From Glandiceps talaboti (lineage: Eukaryota; Hemichordata; Enteropneusta; Spengelidae), in assembly GCF_964340395.1 (NCBI RefSeq), contig NC_135550.1, positions 10,995,908-11,059,907 on the forward strand: a stretch of DNA of 64,000 nt, given 5' to 3'. A model generated the notes under the pieces. The model had not been told where the DNA came from. It made no database searches and saw only the letters and a program-made list of their open reading frames with translations. A program made the position numbers and the translations under genes. Positions within the stretch are counted from its first letter, which is position 1. Every line of letters starts with the position of its first letter. Positions 14,630 to 26,975 of this stretch are shown here, piece after piece.

Positions 14630-15540
14630 GCATTTGTTTGAACGTCAGAAACTGAAGAAACACGAAGGGGGTTATACGAAGTACTCAGAGTATTATATCT
14701 TGCTGATTAGTGATGGCATAATCCTATTTTCTGCTGTATTATATCAGACTTTAACAACCTGACCTCCATCAACCGTATGGACAGGATCAATAAAATTGTA
14801 CACCATATTGATGTTCTACGATACTAATTTTAAATTAGGAGACCACGTCTGTACCAATATGTAGAGCGTAATATAATCAATGGTCCAAGATGGTCGATGT
14901 GAAATCACAGGTCTATGAGGCATTACAAATTTGGTGAAACATACGTAACTATACATTCTATGTATAACTATCTACTATAGTGACATCATATGTCTCTTTT
15001 ACATTGCCATCTAACCAATCAGAGTAAACCTTTTCGCAATACTAACAACGAGCACTCATTTTCTTTTACAGGCACACACGTAGAACTTCCAATAGAGTTC
15101 TTTAAACGATTCTACATGTTTCCCTCTTTTTAACTTTAAGGCAGCTTCAATGATCACATATTACTCATTAGGCTATATCAGTGGAGATTTTCCATAAACT
15201 GTTATTTCATACAGATAATTTTAATAACCCTCCGTGAACTGATAAGAGGCAATCTCATTGGAAGAATGATAACACATACTTTAGGCATGTAATGATAAGG
15301 GGAGATCAACCGCTTCACCATCGTAGTACGTTCCATATTAAGGTCCTACAGAATATCGTGAATGTGTTACCAGGCAAGTGAGTGTACACATACACACAGT
15401 AGCTATAATGTGAACACAACAGTGACTGTAGAACGGTAATTTTGATTAAGCTTATAATGAAAATTACCACATTCTATTGCATTTATTCCTTTGGCATGAC
15501 ACATGTAAATGAGTGAACGATATTTTGTGAGATTGTATCT
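14630..15540. other. gene-free stretch
   Basis: Nothing recognised. Confidence 0.45.
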
Positions 15541-15900
15541 TCAAGTTCAATAGTACGCTTGTTTCCACGTTGCTGAAGAAGGGCAACTTTATGTATTTTT
15601 CCCCTGACGTGTTCCATGGATAGCATATGAACTATACAAAATAATATGTCATACGTTTTATATTGTGTATTTATTGTGAATATGGCAATGGTCTACACTG
15701 CATATAGCGTCCATCCTCCTCATTTAATATTTTCGTACATTTAATTTTTCTGTCACTGTCATAAACTCTTAGTCATTCTGTGGTATCCATTCGAAATGTT
15801 CTATGTTCACAACTTATAACATGTAGTGGTATTTTTTCCCTGTCAAGCTCAATAGTTTGGTTTTCATCCACGCTATTGAGTAGGGCATGACTACCATATT
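15541..15900. repeat. diverged direct repeat pair about 302 bp apart
   Basis: TCAAGTTCAATAG...CCACGTTGCTGAAGAAGGGCA at 15541-15586 resembles TCAAGCTCAATAG...CCACGCTATTGAGTAGGGCA at 15843-15888, about 70% by eye over some 58 bp in the same orientation. The spacing suggests an old tandem duplication of about 300 bp or two copies of a short dispersed repeat. Confidence 0.45.
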
Positions 15901-15937
15901 TATAAATATTTTCACAAAGCAACTGCAATATGATTAT

Positions 15938-16202
15938 CTATTGAGGCAGGTTGAAATGCGCCGACAGGCAATACATGAGTATCATTTGCAGAAGGTGCGC
16001 CATGACTAATGTCCTTACTGAGCGAGATATACCTAAAAGTAGATATCTTATTTTGATTAGCAAAGCAGTCTTATCCTCTCTAGCTTGGGGCGTAATTGCT
16101 TCCATTGACCTGCTTGACAAGGCCAATATGAGGTCCAAAGAAGAATTGGAATGTACAACTTTACGTCCCACAGTCTTTTATATCGAATATCCGATATTCT
16201 GA
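15938..16202. other. segment open on both strands, no gene supported
   Basis: A 77-codon minus frame (15938-16171) and an 83-codon plus frame (15951-16202) overlap almost completely. Neither has a recognisable domain or convincing splice signals. Mutual openness without other evidence is expected by chance a few times in a window this size. Confidence 0.3.
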
Positions 16203-16506
16203 ACTCAAGAAATTATTTGCGTTGAATTTGAATATACTTTTTAGTATAATGGCTGGTACTGATTATGGATGGGTAATTGTCAAAAAGATCCAGGGTCTAT
16301 TTTGTAGCGTGTCTCTGCCTTATCGTCAAGGTGTCTTCAGAAATATAATGACGTAAACTAATGAAAAGGTCGTAAAGGACGAAGCTATATATTCAAGAAT
16401 CATTAGTCTTCTGGAATAGTATCTAAATTATAAATTCAATCGATAATGTCTGAACCAGATAACATTCTTCACATACGATTCAAAAAGACCATGGTGCATG
16501 TTATCG

Positions 16507-16590
16507 TGTATGTATGTATGTATGTATGTATGTATGTATGTATGTATGTATGTATGTATGTATGTATGGATGTGTGTGTGTGTGTGTGTG

Positions 16591-16649
<59 letters not shown>

Positions 16650-16690
16650 ATGTATGTATGTATGTATGTATGTATGTATGTATGTATGTA
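16507..16690. repeat. four-block compound microsatellite (GTAT-GT-GTCT-GTAT)
   Basis: About 60 bp of GTAT, then about 24 bp of GT, then about 55 bp of GTCT, then about 45 bp of GTAT again, with no intervening unique DNA. The outer blocks share the same unit. All three + frames and one - frame are open here purely because the units contain no stops, giving poly-VCMY-type peptides. Confidence 0.98.
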
Positions 16691-19600
16691 TATTTTGCAC
16701 GCTTATATTTTACTAAACGAATTCTAGATACCCTTTATGATATCAAATTGTGACAAACTGCAAGATTTTCGTTTACTTCCTCCATGGATAACTTTTGTTA
16801 ATAACGGAACAACGAGATTTTTACTCGGTGCGTGATTTGTTTTACCAAAGCAAAAAACATGTTGTTGTTTATATTTGATTGACCATAAAAGCTCAGAATC
16901 TCCGGTTGCTAATAAATCAAACGTATCTAGACAGCTGAGACTTTGAAGGTGACCGCATGTCGCGCAGCATCGAACTGAAAAAAGAGACCTTGACCGCTAT
17001 GTAGTTTTAATAAACTTTTAATAAATTCAATTAGTCATACACGACCACATTTGATGTAGTTTATACTCCAGTGAAAACTTACACTCTGCTTGTAAATTTT
17101 GAATTCATATCATGTACTATAGTGTCAGGTTGATGTTTTTATCCCCTATAAGCGTATGAATCACCCTAAGTCTTATCTAATCATATACGGTATCAATAAC
17201 TCCTCTCTTTTTTCACAATTTTCTCAATTTTCTCGATATCATCCAGTGTCAGATTGCTAAAGCACGACTCACAGATTATCAAGCACATCGTATACAAGCA
17301 ATTGTAGGTATGCAATGATAAACCTAGGTTGACTATCGAGAAATGAGAATCGATAGAAATTCGTACACTAATGTTCTGGTATAGTGAGGGGGGATCTGTG
17401 ACATATTATCAGTAAACAGTCACGTATTAAAGAAAAGGACCACCCCTTGCTTCTTATATAGATGCTTTTCTTACATTATTCAGCGGTTATCGTATTTATT
17501 GCGATCGTGATAGAACCTAACCAGCAATGATATAGCACGCATCAATTACTTATCAATATGACAGACTAATAGGTTACAAATTACACTGCGTCGTCTAAGG
17601 TTATATCTTGGGATAAGAAGGTCATACCATTACAATTTCATCTCACAAACAAAATAATAGCTTTGTTCGAAGACTCTAAACAGTACAACCTTTATTTGAA
17701 TTGAAATATTAGCATAGAGTCTTAGATAAACAAAAAATGTAGACTTGTTTGTCGGTGATGCATTGAATAATATATCTATTTCCAATTTTTTTCTCAATTG
17801 TTTTTATCAAAATGTCACACTGCATGGACTGAATTGGTAAATTCCTTCTTCGGAAAGTGAGTAGAACATGGGTCTTAATAGCCAATTAGAATTTGGGATG
17901 GATGCATGTCTGGATGACTTAAATCATATTTAATAACAAAGACGATGCATTGCATATTATGAGAGCTAGATCTTACCAATCCCAAGTTCCGACCACAGCG
18001 ATGAATTTGGCTTATTTGCATGGCGCCAGTGTTCAATGGGGGATAAAAGTCATTCGTAGATCATGTAAATATCTTCTAAGAAACAAACTTCTCTTTGGTC
18101 GTCTCTAGTTATGATGATATTTAATATACTTTTAATTATGTGAACTAATAACCTAACCTATAGGATATAATAATACCAGTACAGCGTTCCAGATAACGTG
18201 CTGCTTTTGATATTGCATCCCATTCAAACATTCATGATGTCTTCGATAATCCTATGAAAGATAATTTATATTACAGAGTTAAACAGACTTCTATATTAGA
18301 ATGAAAAGCAGCAAAGCATACAACATACATGTAGGTAGGGTGTAACCTCACATCCGATAGATTGTAATACCTTTATGACAACCCCTCTGTGAAAAGAGTT
18401 GCCTACATAGATGTGCACAACAAAATAGTTGAGAGTTTGTATAGATCACTTTGCCAATTGATGAAATCATACAATCGCAAGACTAAGATGAAAGCTACAA
18501 ATTTAGCAAGGTTTAAGACTAATTTACTACGACATTTAAGAGAGACTTGTTTTTGAGCTTTGCGTTATAACAAATAAATCAAATGTCCTGTGTATGGACC
18601 ACAATCGTATATAAACAAATCTAAACCCATACGCTTTGAAACCAAGTTGTTACGGGACCCCAAGAGGCGATTGAAAGAACTGTATGGTATTAGCTTTGTT
18701 GTGGCAACTAGATCGAATAAAGGCTGTATACAGAGCTGTATGCACTCTGACTATTATCTATGGTGACAATAACCTGTGCAACTATTGATGTAAATACACG
18801 TTTACTGGTAATAGGAAATGGCACCTTCTAGTCAATAGTACTTATGTGAACAATTTAACACATTGTGTTTGTTTATTGAAGGAAGTCTCACACTTGTCAC
18901 CATCAATACATTCTGAATGTTCATGAGATAGTAGATGTTTACAACGACAACGGTGAGACTTATCTACTTGTACGTAAAAACAACAACCATATATTTGTCA
19001 CGATGCAGTTACGGAGTAGACTTATTGCAGTTTACACATGTATCAACATGGTCAGGTGTTTTGGACTGGTTCTAGCTCATTGTCAACGAAATTCCAGAAA
19101 ACCAGGTGAGCCCCTATTAAAGAACACCTGTCAACGTGGTCATAGCATTGAACAGGGAGTCATTTTCTGAGGTCTCCCTGGTGTGTTTGTGCTTTTTCAA
19201 CATGAAACGATTTGCCTGCCTTACGCACCACCTCAAAGGAAACTCCATTAAATCGCCATCTTTGATTATTTGCATAATATGCCAGATGGTGACCTTTGAC
19301 TTCTAAAATTAGCGAAATCCAAGATGGCGATTATGAGATGTGTTTAGGAAGGTGTTAGTTTTTTTCACAATGGCACACTCCTTGCAGACAAGCATATTGA
19401 ATACAGAACGTGTTCTGTATATAATTGTTCTGACTTACGCAGTGAAGAATGGAAACCTGTTCGCGATGTCTGCAGTTACAACACATAATGGGGGGAACGA
19501 TGCAGTTTCAATCGATGATATTGTTAGGACATTTTGAAACCTTCGAAGTTCAGATTGCCCACTGGGTATGTAGTAATATAGTTCCCAAATGCATTATATA

Positions 19601-19857
19601 ACCTTTACACACCTCATCATACGCAAACTATTGTTAGAATTAACCGAAAGATATCACGATTCGTAATAATGTTTGGAGAAATTTTGAGCAAGTACTAATT
19701 GATTTGATAAACAGTCTGATTAACATATTAAAACATTTTTTCAATGTCTGATTTTATATTTGTGTGCTTACGATTTTTTTCTAAATCGTTATCAATGCCA
19801 AACTTATATTTCAAAACTCATCACGGTATCAGCTGTCAAATGAGATGGAGCTAAATA
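16691..19857. other. gene-free stretch
   Basis: No gene recognised. A 16-bp-arm inverted repeat at 19252-19331 is listed separately. Confidence 0.45.
19252..19331. repeat. inverted repeat with YY1-like arms
   Basis: ATCGCCATCTTTGATT (19252-19267) is complementary at all but one position to AATCCAAGATGGCGAT (19316-19331), with a 48 bp loop. Each arm contains the AAGATGGCG word typical of YY1-type sites. The loop contains TGACCTTTGACTT, a DR1-like nuclear-receptor word. It may be a small mobile-element remnant or a regulatory hairpin. Confidence 0.6.
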
Positions 19858-20505
19858 TCTTATAGCTAAAAATGTTTACACTAATATAACTAAATGCCAT
19901 ACTTAAGTATGTGTTTACCTATTTACATATTGATATATTAATATAAGTAAATGGCATACTTAAAGTGTGTTTACCTATTTACATATTGATATAACTAAAT
20001 GGCATACTTAAAGTGTGTGTTTACCTATTTACATATTAATATAACTAAGTGACATACTTAAAGTGTGTGTTTACCTATTTACATATTAATATAACTAAAT
20101 GACATACTTAAAGCGTGTTTACCTATTTACATATTAATATAACTAAGTGACATACTTAAAGTGTGTGTTTACCTATTTACATCTTGATTTAACTAAATGA
20201 CATACTTAAAATGTGTGTTTACCTATATACATATTTTAACTGAATGTCATATTTAAAGTGTGTGTTTACCTACTTACATATTAATATAACTAAAGGACAT
20301 ACTTAAAGTGTGATTCCCTACTTACACATTGTAACTAAATAACATACTCAAAGTGTGTGTTTACCTATGTACATATTGTAACTAAATGTCATACTTAAAG
20401 TGTGTGTTTACCTATTTACATATTGTAAAAATGACATACTGAGTTTACCTTTTCATATATTGCAACTAAATGTTACACTTAAAGTGTGTCTTTACCTATT
20501 TACAT
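19858..20505. repeat. minisatellite of about 12 copies, 48-50 bp period
   Basis: TTTACCTATTTACATATTAA followed by TATAACTAAATGACATACTT and AAAGTGTGTG recurs with TTTACCT starting at 19914, 19970, 20020, 20070, 20118, 20168, 20218, 20265, 20360, 20408, 20443 and 20491. One unit near 20311 is mutated to TTCCCTA. Units in the middle are more alike than those at the 3' end, where period and sequence decay. No coding potential. Confidence 0.95.
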
Positions 20506-22510
20506 GAAGCTACATGTAAGTGACTCGCACACCTGTTAACCCTTTTCCTGTAATTTCCATTCCTACTCCAATATCAGTAGTTTACCTAGCCTATCGAACA
20601 CATTATGAAATTCCACTGACCCCCAGTGCATACATAATAAATGACAAGCCCTTTTCTATCGTCGTTATTGCAAAAAACTTTATATATAATAACTGCTCGG
20701 GCATGTGATGTATCATTATCAATTTATTGCCTGGCTCTCAGACTGTGTATTCAATTGTTGTAACCTATGGCTTCGGCCCATTAGCACCCCATCGAAGGGT
20801 AGTATAGGTACTAACTGTGTTATAGAAAACAACAAGCCTTAGGATAATTTACGACTGTTCAACATCATTTCGACCCTCCAATCTCACCTGTTCTATATCA
20901 GATGTGGTTTATGGATCATCATTATTGAGAATTCCCTCAGAGATTCGATATGGAATATCCATTGTGACCTGATCAAAGATAAGTAAATTACAACTTCAAA
21001 TTTTCGGTATACGCTTGTCTTTTAAATCTTTTCCGTTAAAATATGATTGTATTCATCATCACGAACACTGGAAGCGCTAAAACAGATCAAAACACTAACT
21101 ATATACGATCGTAAAACTGCATCACAAAGCTTAAAGGTAAAGTACAAAATAGCCGTGATTGCGCCGCTAGTAGCATTACTTCCAATCCAGGAAGTTAACG
21201 ATGAAGTGTGCAATTAGGGGAGCGGCCTGCCATCAAAACGTTTTATCCGTAGTATCTACAAATCAAGCGTGGCTTGCAGAACGCTGGGAGATATTGCATT
21301 ATAACATTTTCTGAATGAACTTTAATGACGACCTCACTATCAAATTGGGCTCCCTGGGATTCCCGGAAGAAGATCATTGGAGACCATGTCATTATTTGCC
21401 GTACAGAGGATGGTTTTTGACAAGATAACTATCTCTTTTTTACATACGAAATATGAACCATGCTGTTCACGTGACCTGTTTGGTCATTTATGTACATCAC
21501 TTCAACGTATAGAAAACATTCACCCTGAAAACAGTAAGCCCCCAGGCTATTATACTGAGACAGAAATTTAATTTCAAATGTAATAAATGGAGACACTGGA
21601 GAAGGTAGAAAAGAACGCTTTTAAGGCAACTCGAGTTTCTTTCGCTGGAATTACATAGGTGCACTTAACTAGACATGATCAGAACTTTGCTGCAGGGGGT
21701 GGCAATTATCAAAATAAGACCCGTCATTTGGCGTTCCACATTAGGAGAGAAAAAACAGTTACAATTGGAAAAGGCGGGATGGATAATGACTCTAAATTCC
21801 CCGCGGGTATGTTATTTTATTTGCTTTGCTAAAAAGTGTCACAGAGATCATTACGGTTTCGAATTCGCTCTGTATTTCTAACATAAGTGTCGTTGGGAAT
21901 GTCTAGGTGTTCAACACATAACAGGTATATCATATAACGTTTTGTGATAATTGGTGTAAACTATAGTTAAACAGAATGATCAGACTACAATGGGTAAAAA
22001 ATATTTTGTTTATCCCCGCCTTGTCGTTGAGCCACTACGTTTCGTTCTGGATAAATCGAACATTGCTCACCATGGAACTTCGTCACTAAGCAACAAAACC
22101 ATTCCGTGGTAAATGATTGGCTACTACAATCTTCACACGTGACTAAACGCGATGCAGTTAACGAACGGGCATGTTGATGAGAAAGCAATTTACCTCTGTA
22201 CGTTAATCATTAGACACACTTTTGGGTTTCTCGGAACATAAAGTAAGCTTTCCGGGTTCAGTCTCAATATAGTCGCCAGTGATGGATGGGAAGGCTTGTT
22301 GATGGATGTGAAAACTGCCGCCTAACAGATAAACGTTGTCGCTTTGCTAACATCGTTTATCTTCCTGCTGTAATAAAGTCGTTCGATTGTATTTAATGCT
22401 GTGGAACAACAATACATGCATATCTGAGAAGCATATCAACCACACTCATTAAATCTTTGTGAACTTCATAGATAGATGATCGTGGAAGAAGCTTTCATTA
22501 CTTTACTTAG
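20506..22510. other. gene-free stretch
   Basis: No gene recognised. A CCAAT-type word (TGATTGGCT, near 22117) and an E-box (CACGTG, near 22136) lie within a slightly GC-richer patch at about 22000-22350, upstream of the exon candidate at 22511. That arrangement would fit a promoter, but no TATA box or initiator can be defended. Confidence 0.3.
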
Positions 22511-22722
22511 ACGGAGACCAAACTTCACATTGTGTATGGAATGCTTGAAGCCAACCTTCTGTGTGATACTAATGACTTAACAAGCAACTGTTGTGTTTCA
22601 CTCGACCAAAGACTGAAGGACGCCAACAAGTGGACTCCCTCCAGAGCGCACTTGAGAAGAAGTGGTGACTCGGTACTGAGCGACTTACTTTGCGGAATCA
22701 AGAACACAAGAACACACAAGAG
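22511..22722 (+). CDS. possible coding exon, function unknown
   Basis: A 212 bp segment is preceded by CTTTCATTACTTTACTTAG (acceptor-like) and followed by AAGAG|GTAAAGTG (a good donor). It is open in the frame starting at its first base, giving about 70 residues (start TETKLHIVYGMLEAN, end LLCGIKNTRTHKR). An in-frame TAG ends exactly at the acceptor. Third positions look mixed and GC-richer than the flanks, as in real coding sequence. The peptide has cysteines but no motif I recognise. The first in-frame ATG is at 22541. It leaves two bases at the donor; no partner exon was found. A long non-coding RNA exon or chance are real alternatives. Confidence 0.22.
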
Positions 22723-25700
22723 GTAAAGTGTGCATTTTCTTGATATACTGTAAAATATTTATTTATACTTGATAAGTTCGAGTGCGGATTAATATCACTA
22801 ACATGTCTGTAATAGAATATCTGTGTTAGAAAACGGATTGGAATTAGCTCTTGTGGTCTGTTATATATATGACACTCGCAGAGGGTTCTCGTTGCCGAGC
22901 ATACTACCGAGCAGTGATGATACCACCACAACGACACTGCATGCACACTTTCTTGCCATCATTTAAGTCCCTTTTCTTGAAATACGCGACAAACGCAAAG
23001 TGTGACAACACAAAAATGAAATTCGATTTAAAGAAGATTGTCCTCTGTCATTTTAATTTTCCTCTGAAAAAGGGAAACGGGTGAGCATGAAGTTTGGACC
23101 GATTACAGAGTTGTAACGGGTTTCATTTTCCCCTTTCATTATGTCCAACCTTGCCAAGCTTATTGCATTTGGTATGACATTATCAACATTCAAATGCGTT
23201 CATAATCTTATGGAAGTCACGTCCATAGTCCAGTATTGTTTCACGCACTGCAGGCAGTAGGTTCAGTGGAATGTAGAATGACGGTATTTGATGTCAGCCA
23301 CACCTCAGGTAAAGAGTAATATCATTCCTATTACAATAGTATACATGGTTATAGTCATACGTAATTACATTTCTCGGCGATTGATGACAGGTAACCAAGT
23401 GCATAGAATTATCTCTGTACGTGGTTCCATGAACATTACGATTATACGGATAAAAGTCGGATCAATATTACCATGCGGTATAATAAACTTAGTTTCCGAG
23501 TCCCGAGGGAGAACACCTCTTACATGACAAAGAAGGTTATGACAAATATATAAACCATATTACAAATTATACGCGTTACTATCAATGATTCAATTTAATG
23601 AAGAATGGTTGTCGGCAGATCTATAGAGAAAATACCATCGCGCCGCTCATTAAATATGTAAATGATAAAAGTGAATGATGTAGCGGAAATATTTGCACAA
23701 AGCCCCCTTCGTTAGATGTTCTCTCCTCTATGGATGTTTGCAGAACGGAGTCAGAAGTTATGGGTTTTTTGTTCGCCTGCAACTGGTGTTGCTAAAAACA
23801 ATTACTGAGTTTTCTTTGCATACTATTTTTAAAAAATGTAAATTTAATATCAGTCGAACAGATAACTCTGTAATCAATAGGGGTGAGTTTTATCTCCCTA
23901 AAATGTATATGCACAGGTGACCGCGACTGTTGCTGGCCTAGGTGATTCTATCTTAGAGTCCGTCTTTGTATAGCCCGTGATTTCAAGAGAGGCGAAGGGA
24001 AGATTTTGCCTGTAATGAACGTTTTCTCTGCTTGTGTACCGTTCGCTATCGGGATCCACATAATTGAATTGTTAGATCTCCCAAAGCTCTTTCCACGACT
24101 CTTGGTCGAAGTGCAGTTGTTGAAATATCGTTACGATCGTACTTTCAGCATAATGTACACGACGATTTTAATACATCGTTTCTATATTAGACGCTAGATA
24201 TATGCAGACGATATACGATATTTAACCCATAATGGCAATGTGAAAGCCTTTTTTTGGGAAAAAAAACTTTGGGAATCTAACTTACGTATAGTGTGAGACA
24301 TTATCGAGACCTGATCAAAACTGTGTAATATCTTTGATTTCACAATCATGTCATAAACCTATGGGTGGCTTGAATGTTAATGTCAGCATGTGCATGGTGA
24401 GTCTAATAGGGTCAACGTTACATTGCATCATTTGAGTTACTCTACGCATAGCTGTATATTCACAGATTAACAAAATTATGTCATTCATAAAGTTGAAGAG
24501 ATATAAGAGAGCGACGAAGTTTACATTCTTCCTGTCGGGAGAAGTAGTCTGTCCTTGATTTTTGACGACCTGTAGTCTAAATGAGTATTTTGTAGTTTGA
24601 TACGGGATCAAGCATATAAAGATAATACTTCACTTTAATTTCCTGGAAAATTTTGTAATCTTCACATAATAGACTTGGCTAAGTCTTACTTGTCGAGAGA
24701 AATCTCACGCAAAGAGTCCAGGTGTGGTTTTGTAAGAGACTTCCGTTCCGAGACAGAAAGTTGACGACGTCGCTTAATAGAAGACCTATTCATATTCAGA
24801 ATTTGAGTCAACTTCATAGCGTGCCTGCCGCTGCTGCTTAGTTTGGAAGGGGATTGACATGTAATTATTCAAATGTTTAAGACTTAGCCGTATGGATTTG
24901 AGAGAATTTGAAAGACGACTTACACGATTGCAGAAATTTGTATTCACGACAACAAAAATGTCTGATTGAGGTACATACGGTTACATGTATAGAGGCATAA
25001 AGAAGCTTATGTAGAACACAACACCATGCCCCCTAAACGAAGTCGGTGTGAAAAAAGCTATTTCATTAGTTACAAACGTACAGCATGGGCGATTTAAGAA
25101 GCTTACCGTGTCAAGAAGCTTAACAGTACCTAGATATGCAACTGTCAGCTTCAATCTAGCGGTATTAGACTCGTATATCGGTTGAAAAATAAACCCCTTA
25201 TTGTCCAGTCTAGAGGTGTTACAGCAAAAGGTGCATTGATGATAATATGATTATTCCAAACCATTGGCTTTATACCTACGTTATCATACTTGACCCATAT
25301 AGTCCTAATATACATTTATGCTAAACAGAATTTTCACCGATAAAATAACATGCATTGCACAAATGGCATGTTGAATTTTTCTGTCTCTATTAATCAGGTA
25401 TGTTTATGACTGTTGATGTAGTTGTGGGGTTTTTTTTTAAGTCAACCGAAGCCAGAACATGAACATTGCTGTGTACAGTTCTTGACCAGGTCAGATAAAG
25501 TTACGTTTAGGTCTTCTGAGACGTGACTTGATTTGTGTTGATTTAAAAAGCTCTTTCAGACAATTAATGTGAACTCTGATTTTAGTTTGCGATTCACCAA
25601 GGAATGCTTAAACCTTAGATTTTAATTTACTGTCGTAATATATTCCCCAGGAATGTATGACTATTACATAGAATTATTTTGACAAAAGTGAAACACCAAT

Positions 25701-26316
25701 TAAATTACTGACGTCACAAGTACTATACATCAAACAATATGTACTAATATCTCCTACTTTCACTTGTTCAAAGCAATTCAGGAATTTTAGTACATGTCAT
25801 TTACTGTTCATAAATGCTGTCGCGACACTAGCAACATGTAATTATTTTCAAAATCAGAATGCCAAGCACCATCTGGTTCATGCCGTCACTGCTATTAGAG
25901 CGGAATGGGCTGTCCTTTTGTAATATTGCAACCCTTGATTGAGGTTTATCGCAGTCATTTACAGTCAATGTTACGGTAATGTGTAGCTTTATAAGCTAAA
26001 CTATGCATACATACGTCGCCTGGAACTGGATTAAGTCTCTTTGATGTAGGTAATATGAATAATGCAATGGGGGTTTCTTCCTTCAGATTCTGAAAGTATT
26101 CGTTAGCTGCTCACAGTTTGCTCTTATCGTTTTGACAATGTCACTAGGATTGTGCGACTTTGGGAAACTCATCACTGTTTACAGATATTTCAATTTCTTT
26201 TTTCCAATCCTTTACTATGATTCTACGCTAGGAGACGGATAGTTACGGATTCTGCTGTAATATTGAGGTAGAATACACTTCGACGACCAATGTCACTGAA
26301 TATTTCTTAATAGCTT
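22723..26316. other. gene-free stretch
   Basis: No gene recognised. A perfect CRE word TGACGTCA is at 25709-25716. Frames up to about 86 codons look random. Confidence 0.4.
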
Positions 26317-26400
26317 TCCCAACCTTTGCCAAGTAAAAGCTTGTTCCCGGTCCTTTTAAAACAATAAAAGAAATGTAAAGGTGCGCCAACCCCCCACCCC
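26317..26400. repeat. dispersed repeat copy A
   Basis: CCAACCTTTGCCAAGTAAAA, then GCTTGTTCC, TTT...AAA, and GGTGCGCCAACC is similar, with substitutions and small gaps, to the segment at 62097-62175 in the same orientation. This indicates a dispersed repeat family of unknown class. The minus-strand frame at 26243-26473 that crosses it is not supported as a gene. Confidence 0.55.
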
Positions 26401-26927
26401 CATTGTTTTTTTTGCTTTTAAGTGAGAGTGGGTAGTACTCTTCTTTAGCAAAATAACTGCAAATGGTTGACATTTTTTTTCCGAGGTACTAGTAAGTTAA
26501 TAGATTTTATGGTTGTTGGACGATGATATTAAATGACTAAGTGGATGTTTTACGGTATAAACAATTAGATGTATTCGCTAATGACAGGAAGTGAAATAGA
26601 GGTACACAACTAGTTAAGCATACATTAACTCATACCAAATATTATCGTTTTAAATTATTAACGGCAATAACATAGTTATCAAAATGTCGGGTTCTTTGAT
26701 GTATGCATACGAAAATTATCGATGATTGGTGCAAAACGGTGCTATACATCCAACTGTTCATTGATGTACCCGCTTACACACCTTTTGGATTACTAATGTC
26801 ATATCACTTGCAAGTAAAGTACAATATTAATAGAACATGTATATGTTAAAAGGAACATTCGATAAAAGTGGCAGGACTCACACACAGTTCATGAGTGGTT
26901 GTTGTTCAGAAATGCATCCATCTATTT
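26401..26927. other. gene-free stretch
   Basis: Nothing recognised apart from a third ACAGGAAGTGA word (26584-26594). Confidence 0.4.
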
Positions 26928-26967
<40 letters not shown>

Positions 26968-26975
26968 ATCGATCA
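26928..26975. repeat. (ATCA)n microsatellite
   Basis: About ten AATC/ATCA units, the last ones changed to GATC, giving two overlapping ATCGATCGATC palindromes at the 3' edge. Confidence 0.96.

Noticed and set aside
14358-14762. 101- and 110-codon frames on opposite strands
   Set aside because: Both consist largely of translated ATAC and CA repeats.
16428-16753. Four overlapping frames rich in MYVC, SVCL and HTYI
   Set aside because: Translations of the compound GTAT/GT/GTCT microsatellite.
23254-23308. 55 bp micro-exon with CACTGCAG acceptor and CAG|GTAAAG donor
   Set aside because: Good splice words, but it carries too few codons to judge and reads into a stop if joined to the candidate exon at 22511-22722.
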